DNA from: Deltaproteobacteria bacterium
GTDB taxonomy: Bacteria > SAR324 > JACQKK01
Assembly: GCA_029858505.1 (NCBI GenBank)
Contig: JAOUEW010000010.1
Span: forward strand, 1-54,669
DNA: 54,669 nt
Reading direction: 5' to 3'
Shown here in pieces: positions 7,699 to 14,960 of the stretch. Each line of letters starts with the position of its first letter. The first letter of the stretch is position 1. A program made the position numbers and the translations under genes. The notes below the pieces were generated by a model. The model saw nothing but the letters and a program-made list of their open reading frames with translations. It had not been told where the DNA came from and ran no database searches.

Positions 7699-8084
7699 GG
7701 ACAACCTCCGGATGTGGGGTGGCGTATTCTGTCGGGATACCCCTGTCTTTTCATACTTTCCGACTGCCAGTCAAGCAATAATTTTCAAAAATTAAGTATG
7801 AAATAACAGCCACCAGCCCAGTTAGGGCAAAGGCTCCATCGATCCAAATATCCAACGATCCCATCGGAAAGGCCCTAGAGAGCCTGGAAAAAAAACGGAT
7901 GGTAGGGGAACTGGAAGGGGAGATGGAAGGGGGAGGGGAACCGAATCACAGAGAAAAAATAAGTTTAACAAAGGCCTCAGTCCGATATAATGGTTCCTCC
8001 CACTTGACAGCCCCTTGGGGGGTGCCGGATAGTTTCAAGATTGACTCAACACGCCTCTTTCACCCTATTTTCCCGGATGGAACC
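7699..8084. other. Divergent intergenic region, patatin / aspS
   Basis: 386 bp holding the leaders of two divergent genes. The patatin Shine-Dalgarno is at the left edge and an aspS promoter at 7964-7991. A purine-rich GGGGA stretch occupies 7906-7940. I see no repeat element, RNA gene or additional ORF with a ribosome site. Confidence 0.55.
7964..7991 (+). promoter_or_regulatory. Probable sigma-70 promoter of aspS-selA
   Basis: A perfect -10 box TATAAT (7986-7991) sits 16 bp downstream of TTTAAC (7964-7969). It would give a leader of roughly 85-90 nt before the aspS ATG at 8085. No terminator-like hairpin was found in that leader. Confidence 0.5.
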
Positions 8085-9851
8085 ATGAAACTTGGCCTTC
8101 GAACCCGCCATTGCGGCGATCTCCGCGCCGCCGACATCGGCCAACTGGTCACTTTGGCCGGATGGGTATCCTCCCGGCGGGATCATGGCGGGGTGATTTT
8201 CGTGGACCTGCGGGACCACACCGGCACCACCCAGGCCGTGTTCAAGCCCGACGTGAACCCCCAGGCCCACAAAGAGGGCGACCAAGTGCGGGATGAATAC
8301 GTGGTGGCGGTGCGGGGCCGGGTGACCGCCCGGGAAGAGGGCAACGTGAACCCCAAAATTCCCACCGGTGAAATAGAAGTGCTGGTCGAATCCATTGAAC
8401 TGCTGAACCCCTGCAAACCCCTGCCCTACGACATCCATCACCTGGTGGATGAGCGGCTGCGGATGACCTACCGTTACCTGGACCTGCGCCGCCCAGAGAT
8501 GCAGGCCAACCTGCGCCTGCGGGCCAAGGCCGCCCATGCCATTCGCAATTACCTGGAAGGCCATGGGTTCGTGGAAATTGAAACCCCCATTCTCACCAAG
8601 GCCACCCCAGAGGGCGCCCGGGATTACCTGGTGCCCTCCCGAGTGAACCCAGGAACGTTCTATGCCCTGCCCCAGTCTCCCCAGTTGTTCAAACAAATTT
8701 TGATGGTGAGCGGCTTCGACCGCTACTTCCAAATCGCCAAGTGCTTCCGCGATGAAGACCTGCGGGGCAACCGCCAGCCGGAATTTACCCAGGTCGACTT
8801 GGAGCTGGCCTTCACCTCCATCGAGGAAATTCGGGGGCTGATTGACGGCCTGATGGCCAAGGTGTTCCAGGACACCATTGGGGTAAACGTGGCCACCCCC
8901 ATCCCCGCCATCACCTGGAAGCAAGCCATGGCCGAGTACGGCACCGACGCCCCCGATATGCGCTATGGACTGAAACTGGTGGATTTGACCGACCTGGTGA
9001 AAGATTCTGAGTTCAAGGTGTTTACCCAGGCGGTGAAAGCGGGGGGCCTGGTGAAGGCCATTCGTGTGCCGGGGGGTGGGGTGTTGTCTCGCAAAGACCT
9101 GGACGAACTGACCGAACTGGCCGCCGTGTACGGGGCCAAGGGCATGGCCTGGGTGAAGCGTAACCCCGATGGCTGGCAGTCTCCCATCGCCAAGTTCTTC
9201 ACCGCCCCCCAGCAGCTTGCCATCGAGCAGCGCCTGGAACTGGCCGAAGGAGATTTGGTGGTCTTCTCCGCCGACCAATTCAAGATTGTCCACGATACCC
9301 TGGCCAACCTACGCAAAGACATTGCCCGGCGGCTGAACCTGATCCCCCCCAACGTGTATAAATTCGTGTGGGTCACCGAATTCCCCCTGCTGGAGTGGGA
9401 CGCCGACGAAAAACGCAACGTGGCGGTGAACCACCCCTTCACCGCCCCCATGGACGAAGACTGGTCCCTGGCGGGCACCACGCCTTTGGCCATGCGGGCC
9501 AAAGCCTACGACATTGTGCTGAACGGCACCGAGTTGGGCGGAGGGTCTCTGCGGAACCACAACCCCGACATCCAGGCCCAAATGTTTGGGCTGCTGGGGC
9601 TGAACGACCAACAAGCCCAAGAAAAATTCGGCTTCCTGCTGGGGGCCCTGGGCCACGGTGCCCCACCCCACGGGGGGTTGGCCCTGGGGCTGGACCGCCT
9701 GATTATGTGGCTGGTGGGCACCGAGTCCATCCGGGAGGTCATTGCCTTCCCCAAAACCCAAAAAGCCTCGTGCCTGATGACCGATGCCCCCTCTCCCGTG
9801 GAGGAAAAACAACTGCGGGAATTGCACATCCGTTTACGGAAGAGCGAGTAG
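8085..9851 (+). CDS. aspS: Aspartyl-tRNA synthetase, bacterial type (possibly non-discriminating)
   Basis: 588 residues from ATG 8085, the normal bacterial length with the GAD insertion. Class II motifs are visible: QSPQLFKQ, motif 2 FRDEDLRGNRQPEFTQVD and motif 3 GLALGLDRLIMWL. The N-terminal OB-fold reads AGWVSSRRDHGGVIFVDLRD. His34 in RRDHGG is the residue linked with non-discriminating AspRS, as in Pseudomonas aeruginosa, whereas strictly tRNA(Asp)-specific enzymes such as E. coli have Leu. If so, it would also charge tRNA(Asn), to be amidated by GatCAB. The open frame extends further upstream, but the family N-terminus and the promoter position fix this start. selA follows after 27 nt. 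Confidence 0.95.
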   Translation: MKLGLRTRHCGDLRAADIGQLVTLAGWVSSRRDHGGVIFVDLRDHTGTTQAVFKPDVNPQAHKEGDQVRDEYVVAVRGRVTAREEGNVNPKIPTGEIEVLVESIELLNPCKPLPYDIHHLVDERLRMTYRYLDLRRPEMQANLRLRAKAAHAIRNYLEGHGFVEIETPILTKATPEGARDYLVPSRVNPGTFYALPQSPQLFKQILMVSGFDRYFQIAKCFRDEDLRGNRQPEFTQVDLELAFTSIEEIRGLIDGLMAKVFQDTIGVNVATPIPAITWKQAMAEYGTDAPDMRYGLKLVDLTDLVKDSEFKVFTQAVKAGGLVKAIRVPGGGVLSRKDLDELTELAAVYGAKGMAWVKRNPDGWQSPIAKFFTAPQQLAIEQRLELAEGDLVVFSADQFKIVHDTLANLRKDIARRLNLIPPNVYKFVWVTEFPLLEWDADEKRNVAVNHPFTAPMDEDWSLAGTTPLAMRAKAYDIVLNGTELGGGSLRNHNPDIQAQMFGLLGLNDQQAQEKFGFLLGALGHGAPPHGGLALGLDRLIMWLVGTESIREVIAFPKTQKASCLMTDAPSPVEEKQLRELHIRLRKSE

Positions 9852-9878
9852 TCTGGTTCTTTCCTGGCACAAAACCCC

Positions 9879-11276
9879 ATGGCCCATCCCCCTGAATCCC
9901 GGAACGTCGACCTGCTGCGAGTGCTGCCCACCCTGGCCCAGGTGGAAGAACACCTGGCCGGGCTGGGGCACCCCCTGCCCAAGGCGGGGCGCCCCAGGGC
10001 CAGGCAAGAAATCCAACGGCTGAGAGAGGCCCTGCAGGCGGGCGCCCCCGGCGCCCCGGCCGACAAACCCGCCGCCCTGGCCGCCCTGACCCTGGCCCTG
10101 GCCCGCCCCGCGCCAGAAGAACTCCGCCGGGTGATCAACGCCACCGGGGTGGTGATTCACACCAACCTGGGGCGGGCCCCCCTGTCTCCCGCTCTCACCG
10201 CCGCCGCCCTGCCCCTGCTGCACGGTTACACCAACCTGGAGTTCAACCTGGCCGACGGAAAGCGGGGTGGGCGGGGCGGCCAAATTCCCCAGCTGCTGGC
10301 GCAGCTTTCTGGCGCCGAGCAGGGCTTGGCGGTGAACAACAACGCCGCGGCGGTGCTGCTGCTGCTGGCGGCCCTGGCCGCCGGGGGCGAGGTGATTGTG
10401 TCGCGGGGAGAATTGGTGGAAATCGGCGGGGCCTTTCGGGTGCCAGACATTCTGCGGCAGGCCAGGGTGAAACTAATCGAGGTGGGCACCACCAACCGCA
10501 CCCGCCTGTCCGACTACGCCCGGGCCATCACCCCCAAAACCAAGGGCATCTTGAAAGTCCACCGCTCCAACTTTTTCATGGACGGCTTCGTGGAAGACAC
10601 CCCGGTGCCGGACCTGGCCCGGCTGGCCCGTGAAAAAAACATTGGCCTGTGGAACGACCTGGGCAGCGGAAACTTCTACCGGTTCTCTCAGCCCGCCCTG
10701 GCGGGCATTCCCACCGTGCAGCAAGCCCTGGCCGAAGGGGCCCAGGTGGTCACCTTCTCTGGCGACAAACTGCTAGGCTCCGTTCAGGCCGGGGTGGCGG
10801 TGGGCAACAAATCCTCCCTGGGGGTCATGGCCCGCCACCCATTGTACCGAGTGGTGCGCATGGACAAAGCCCGCATGGCGCTGCTGGAGCAGTCGCTGGC
10901 GGCCTATCTAGACATCCCCCGGCTGCACGAGGTGAATCCGGTGATCGCCCTGCTGGAGCGCACCCTGGAGGAACTGCGCCCCCTGGGCCAGCGCCTGCTG
11001 GCTCTGCTGCCCCCGTCAGGGGGGCTGGCCTGGGAACTGGTGGAAGAGGTTTCGCTGGCCGGGGGCGGGGCCGTTCCCGAGGCCCGAATTCCCACCCTGT
11101 GCCTGGCGGTGACCCCCCGCAAGAACGAATCCGCCGAAACCCTGGCCGCCGCCCTGCGGGGGGCCAACCCCCCGGTGATCGGAAGGGTATCGGAGGGGAG
11201 AATGCTGCTGGACCTGCGCACGTTGTTGGACGGCGACCTGGAAGACCTAGCCCAGGTGCTCACCTCCCTTGCCTAA
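9879..11276 (+). CDS. selA: L-seryl-tRNA(Sec) selenium transferase
   Basis: 465 residues, full family length. SelA is a PLP enzyme that converts Ser-tRNA(Sec) to Sec-tRNA(Sec) using selenophosphate. The PLP lysine is K297 in FSGDKLLGSVQAG, matching E. coli GGDKLLGGPQAG. Also present are VINATGVVIHTNLGRAPLS, NNNAAAVLL, RGELVEIGGAFRVPD and EVGTTNRT. It follows aspS by 27 nt and is probably cotranscribed. selD is 9 kb away on the other strand; selB and selC are not in the window. A working selenocysteine pathway agrees with the UGA in selD. Confidence 0.95.
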   Translation: MAHPPESRNVDLLRVLPTLAQVEEHLAGLGHPLPKAGRPRARQEIQRLREALQAGAPGAPADKPAALAALTLALARPAPEELRRVINATGVVIHTNLGRAPLSPALTAAALPLLHGYTNLEFNLADGKRGGRGGQIPQLLAQLSGAEQGLAVNNNAAAVLLLLAALAAGGEVIVSRGELVEIGGAFRVPDILRQARVKLIEVGTTNRTRLSDYARAITPKTKGILKVHRSNFFMDGFVEDTPVPDLARLAREKNIGLWNDLGSGNFYRFSQPALAGIPTVQQALAEGAQVVTFSGDKLLGSVQAGVAVGNKSSLGVMARHPLYRVVRMDKARMALLEQSLAAYLDIPRLHEVNPVIALLERTLEELRPLGQRLLALLPPSGGLAWELVEEVSLAGGGAVPEARIPTLCLAVTPRKNESAETLAAALRGANPPVIGRVSEGRMLLDLRTLLDGDLEDLAQVLTSLA

Positions 11277-11335
11277 ACGCTATTCCTTGTATCCACCTAT
11301 TTCTGTTCCCCACCCGCCGCTGGTCTCACTGAACA

Positions 11336-11490
11336 ACACCCCTCCCCTGCCGCCCTTCAGGCGGCATCCCCTCCCCTTCGTGGAGGGGAAATGAATCGAA
11401 GCCGAAAAGTTGTGCGCTCGCTTCCTTTCAGTCTTTTATAATCCGAACGGCTGAATAAAATATCCGGTGGCTTCGAGCAATGCCCCTCTC
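11336..11490. repeat. Composite R2 repeat region between selA and the DHH gene
   Basis: 11336-11390 matches the right inverted end of R2 (ACCCCTCCCCTGCC, then CATCCCCTCCCCTTCGTGG). It contains a TGCCGCC/GGCGGCA hairpin and is followed by TCGAAGCC. About 11440-11490 is an R2 core in the opposite orientation (minus strand CTCGAAGCCACCGGATATT). The two halves face each other. The rest of the 498-bp gap (11277-11774) has no gene; a shared motif GTAATCTAAGCCAAC sits at 11620-11634, and an AT-rich stretch from 11640 to 11774 is the likely promoter region of the next gene. Confidence 0.6.
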
Positions 11491-11774
11491 TTCGGGAGAG
11501 GGGGAAGGGGGGGGAGGTCTCATCAAGCAGGGAATAGACCTCACCCCTGGCTGCTACGTAGGCAGAGGTGGGGTGTTTTACGGGAATGCTCAACTCAGCG
11601 GGAAGGGTGCCTGCTGGGCGTAATCTAAGCCAACCCCCTTCATTTTTTTCAGAAAATCGCGTGAAAGGTTTGGAAGAAAAACATGGGGCGTAAAATCGTT
11701 CCCTTTTTCCACCCAATGGGTGTATAAAAAAAGAATAAGAGGGAGAGCCAAACATGCTTTAACCGAGACTTCCC

Positions 11775-12908
11775 ATGATTCGGGACCTGATTCGGCACGT
11801 GCAAAACGAACCGTTTGTGTTCATTCAAGCCCATAACTTCCCCGATCACGACGCGGTGTGCGCCGCCTATGGTCTGCAAGACTTGTTTCGCCAGCAGGGC
11901 ATTCCCACCCTGCTGGTCTATGATGGCGAGATTGAGCGGGACTCCCTGCGCAAGGTCATCCACCAACTTCGCATCAACATTCGCAAGGCCGCGGAATACA
12001 ACCTGCGGGATGAACACAAGATCATCATCGTAGACGGCTGCAAGGGCAACAAAAACGTGACCGACTTGGTGGGCGAGGAAATCGCCGTGATTGACCACCA
12101 TCAATCCACCAGCCCCGATGACGTGACCTTCTCCGATATCCGCCATCACGGTTCCTGTTCCACCCTGATTCAGGGCTACTTTGTAGAGCTGGGCCTGGAA
12201 CCCAGCAAAAAAGCCGCCACCTGCCTGATGATCGGCCTGAACATGGACACCGCCCTGCTCACCCGCGGGGTGACCCAAGAAGATCTGAACGCCTTCTTAT
12301 ACCTGTACACCCGGGCCGACATGACCATGGTGAACAACATTTTGCGCAATCAAATTCAAACCAAAGACCTGCTGTTTTACCAACACGCCCTTACCCAGGT
12401 GCGGGTGGCAGACAGGGTGGCGTTCTGTTACTTTGCCGAGGGCTGCAACCAAAACCTGCTGGGCATTTTGGGCGATTTCTTCTTGGCCCTGGAAGAGGTG
12501 GACTTCGTGGCCCTGTGCGCCCGCAACGGCAACGTGGTGAACTTTTCTCTGCGCAGCGAAATCGACGAATGGAACGCCTCCACCATTATTCAACAGGTGC
12601 TGGAGGGCAAGGGGTTTGGGGGGGGGCATGCCGACATGGCGGGGGGAATCATCAAAGACATGTCCAAGTTTAACGAGCACGAGATTTACCACCACTTCAT
12701 GGAGCTGCTGGAGCAAAAGCACGAAAAATACCTGTGGGGGAATCAGCACATCGGCAGCCGCCGCCCAGACCCCCTTCGTGAATCCCCCATGGGTTCTCCC
12801 CTGCCCCCCCTGACCACCGCCGGGACGCCCTGGCTGGCTTGGGTGCGGGGGCTGGCCATTCCGATATGGTCCGCCTTGATGCTGGTGCGGGGGAGAATGG
12901 GGGAGTAG
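11775..12908 (+). CDS. DHH/DHHA1-family phosphoesterase (NrnA-like)
   Basis: 377 residues. The DHH domain shows NFPDHDAVCAAYGL near residue 20, IIIVDG near 93 and VIDHHQSTSPDD near 110, which are metal-binding Asp/His motifs. The C-terminal DHHA1 domain has GKGFGGGHADMAGG, the substrate-binding GGGH motif. Family members (NrnA, RecJ-like) are Mn-dependent and degrade short oligoribonucleotides, cyclic-dinucleotide products or pAp. NrnA-like proteins are 310-340 residues; this one carries a C-terminal tail of about 50 residues with a hydrophobic end (LAIPIWSALMLV). It is convergent with the SDR gene, 19 nt away. Exact substrate not determined. Confidence 0.85.
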   Translation: MIRDLIRHVQNEPFVFIQAHNFPDHDAVCAAYGLQDLFRQQGIPTLLVYDGEIERDSLRKVIHQLRINIRKAAEYNLRDEHKIIIVDGCKGNKNVTDLVGEEIAVIDHHQSTSPDDVTFSDIRHHGSCSTLIQGYFVELGLEPSKKAATCLMIGLNMDTALLTRGVTQEDLNAFLYLYTRADMTMVNNILRNQIQTKDLLFYQHALTQVRVADRVAFCYFAEGCNQNLLGILGDFFLALEEVDFVALCARNGNVVNFSLRSEIDEWNASTIIQQVLEGKGFGGGHADMAGGIIKDMSKFNEHEIYHHFMELLEQKHEKYLWGNQHIGSRRPDPLRESPMGSPLPPLTTAGTPWLAWVRGLAIPIWSALMLVRGRMGE

Positions 12909-12927
12909 CCCGATCAGGGACCAGCCG

Positions 12928-13650
12928 TTACCAGGGAATCGGTTTGCGGTTGCGGTAGAACCCACCGGAAGGACCCCCCTTGGGCAGGGTGGCCAGCCAC
13001 ACCAGAGTATCCGCACCCTGCTGAGGGGTGAGGCGGGCCTGGGGGCCCCCCATGTCGGTGCGGACCCAGCCGGGGCAGCAGGTGTTGATCAGCACCCCTG
13101 AATTGAGGGTTTCCGCCGCCAGCACCCGGGTAAGGGCGTTCAACGCCGTCTTGGAGGTTCGGTAGCCCAGGTATCCCCCGCCCATGTCGGCCAGTTGGCC
13201 CATGCCGCTAGACACATTCACTACCCGCCCGTACCCCCGCTCCACCATCCCCGGCACAAAGGCTTGGCACAGGGCCAGGGGGCCAAAGTAATTGGTCTCC
13301 ATGGTCTGGCGGATCCGCTCTGGGTCCGCCGTCAGGCCAGGGGCGTTGCCCCAGCTTTCTCCCTGGGCCCGGTCTTCATCCACGGCAATCCCGGCGTTGT
13401 TCACCAGCACGTCCACCGGGCGGCCCGCCATGGCCTTCACAAACCGGGCAATCGAAGCGCCATCGGCCACGTCTAGCACGGCGGTCTCCACCGTTAACCC
13501 TTCCTTGGTTAGTTCACGGGCGGCGTTCTCTCCCCGCCCTTGGTCGCGGGCGGTTAGCACCACCCGCAGCCCGGCCTGGGCCAGGCCACGGCACACCGCC
13601 AGCCCAATGCCTTTGTTCCCGCCCGTCACCACCGCCAATCGTTCCGCCAT
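12928..13650 (-). CDS. Short-chain dehydrogenase/reductase, carbonyl-reductase-like
   Basis: 240 residues starting at ATG 13650 behind TAGGAG. The classical SDR layout is present: TGGNKGIG cofactor motif near residue 9, LDVAD, NNAGIA, NVSSGMG with the catalytic Ser, YRTSK with the catalytic Tyr and Lys, and CPGWVRTDMGG. The long NNAG-to-Ser spacing and the GWVRTDMGG ending resemble the CBR1/plant carbonyl reductase subgroup, which reduces quinones and aldehydes with NADPH. The physiological substrate is unknown. No operon partner is evident. Confidence 0.88.
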   Translation of the reverse strand: MAERLAVVTGGNKGIGLAVCRGLAQAGLRVVLTARDQGRGENAARELTKEGLTVETAVLDVADGASIARFVKAMAGRPVDVLVNNAGIAVDEDRAQGESWGNAPGLTADPERIRQTMETNYFGPLALCQAFVPGMVERGYGRVVNVSSGMGQLADMGGGYLGYRTSKTALNALTRVLAAETLNSGVLINTCCPGWVRTDMGGPQARLTPQQGADTLVWLATLPKGGPSGGFYRNRKPIPW

Positions 13651-13758
13651 GGGTTTCTCCTAAATGTTCCGGTTGAAATCTTTCCAATGGTTTTTCCTAT
13701 CATTCTAATTCCTGTTTCTTTTTCCTGTTTTTTTACTTCCTTTCATGTTTTTCTCCTT

Positions 13759-13889
13759 GAGACCGTTGCATAATCCGGGGCTTTACCGTGAAAAGGGGGA
13801 ATGGGGGGCGACCCCCCCAATAAAATCATCCCCCTTCCCCCAGGGAAGGGGGCAGGGGGTTGGGGAAAAATAGGTTATGCAGAGGTCTC
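13759..13889 (+). repeat. R1 MITE-like element, copy b (131 bp)
   Basis: Ends GAGACCGTTGCATAATCC and GGTTATGCAGAGGTCTC form 17-bp terminal inverted repeats. Inside are TTTACCGTGAAAAGGGGG and two self-complementary blocks, GGGGGGCGACCCCCC and CCTTCCCCCAGGGAAGG. It lies in the 579-bp gap between the SDR gene and the lipoprotein gene. Confidence 0.8.
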
Positions 13890-14229
13890 TCCTTACATCT
13901 GCCCTTTAGAATACCCCGTTTATCCATTCCCGTCACAGTGGGCGGAAGATCATTTTAGGATCACCAGTATTGGCGCGCGATAAGGTGGATTCTCTTATCT
14001 GAAGTCCGCCCTTCGGTGCGTACGGGAAAAAATATTTGAAAATAAATGATCGAAAATCTCACATTCCATCTTTCGTGAACCACCATCTGTGATACCCTTT
14101 CCAAATTCGAGTTGCTTCTCGAATCAGCAGAACGCGCGCCCTGGGGAGAAAAACCCTCTCCGTCCTCCGCACAACCTTTCGCTGAATTTCTTTCACGCCC
14201 TCCAGGGGCCAATTTCACATGGAGAATTC
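13890..14229. other. Leader region of the 14230 lipoprotein gene
   Basis: 340 bp between the R1 element and the lipoprotein start, AT-richer than the genes around it. I see no ORF with a ribosome site, no RNA gene and no promoter I would defend. TTCGAG/CTCGAA repeats around 14105-14123 can form a short hairpin. Confidence 0.4.
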
Positions 14230-14712
14230 ATGAATTTGTTTACACAAAACCCTCCTCAAAAAAACGGGGCCATGTTTAGCCTGGCAACGAGAACCCTGTT
14301 GGCGGGTTTTGTATGGCTTACCTTGGCCTCCTGTGGCGGAGGTCATATGCCAAATGTCTCGATGGTCTGTACCACTTGCGTGAACGAAGGCACCACCGGC
14401 GTGGGAGGCCCCATTGCGTTGACCCAAGGGGTTACCCATAGCGGCACGGTGGCCCCCAGCGGGTTTAGCTACTATCAGGTGTCGTATGCCTCTGCCATGA
14501 ACCATACCATAACGCTCAACGGGCTTTCGGCTAACGCTGACATGACCAGCTATTCCGATGTTAACTTTACAACCCCCTTTGGCGCCTGCCCCGTGAACGG
14601 GGCGAATAGCCCGGAAACATGCACGGTGACCACCACCGCAGCCGGCCAAACCGTTTACCTTCGGGTCAATGACGTGTCGGGGCTGGGCGTTAGCTACACC
14701 GTGGCGCCATAA
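14230..14712 (+). CDS. Small secreted lipoprotein, paralogue of the gene at 54356
   Basis: 160 residues from ATG 14230 (GGAG 7 nt upstream). The signal peptide ends in a good lipobox, WLTLASC, followed by GGG, so it should be lipid-anchored in the envelope. The mature part has EGTTGVGGPIAL, then THSGTV, SYYQVSY, HTITLNGLSANAD and SYSDVNF. This order recurs in the truncated gene at 54356. The strand pattern and the ending GQTVYLRVND..G.GVSYTV resemble bacterial pre-peptidase C-terminal (PPC-like) beta-sandwiches. Function unknown. It is convergent with the propeller lipoprotein gene; each has its own terminator. Confidence 0.75.
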   Translation: MNLFTQNPPQKNGAMFSLATRTLLAGFVWLTLASCGGGHMPNVSMVCTTCVNEGTTGVGGPIALTQGVTHSGTVAPSGFSYYQVSYASAMNHTITLNGLSANADMTSYSDVNFTTPFGACPVNGANSPETCTVTTTAAGQTVYLRVNDVSGLGVSYTVAP

Positions 14713-14757
14713 CCCGCGCGGTAACCCTGCGCCATATGCATGCATTCCCCGTTTCTC

Positions 14758-14790
14758 AGCCCGTGGGCATTCCCCACGGGCTTTTTTTTC
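14758..14790 (+). terminator. Rho-independent terminator of the 14230 gene
   Basis: A perfect 10-bp stem, AGCCCGTGGG with CCCACGGGCT, around loop CATTC, followed by a run of eight T. Confidence 0.9.
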
Positions 14791-14896
14791 CCCCGTATCT
14801 TTCTCGCTCATTTCTTCTCTCCTCCCTTTTTTCTCCCACCCTTTGGTTTCCCCCCCGCCCTGGTTCTGGGGAATTTCCTACACAAAAACCCTGGGC

Positions 14897-14927
14897 AAAA
14901 AAATGCCGCCGGAAAATTCCGGCGGCA
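14897..14927 (-). terminator. Rho-independent terminator of the propeller lipoprotein gene
   Basis: On the minus strand TGCCGCCGG pairs with CCGGCGGCA around an AATTTT loop and is followed by seven T. It lies 34 nt beyond the stop of the 14961-17123 gene. Confidence 0.88.
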
Positions 14928-14960
14928 GGAAGAAAACAACCACCTGGGCAGCATGGTTCT

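Noticed and set aside
8046-9293. Long minus-strand ORFs opposite aspS and other genes
   Set aside because: Gly/His/Gln-rich antisense shadows produced by high-GC codon use; no domain or ribosome site.
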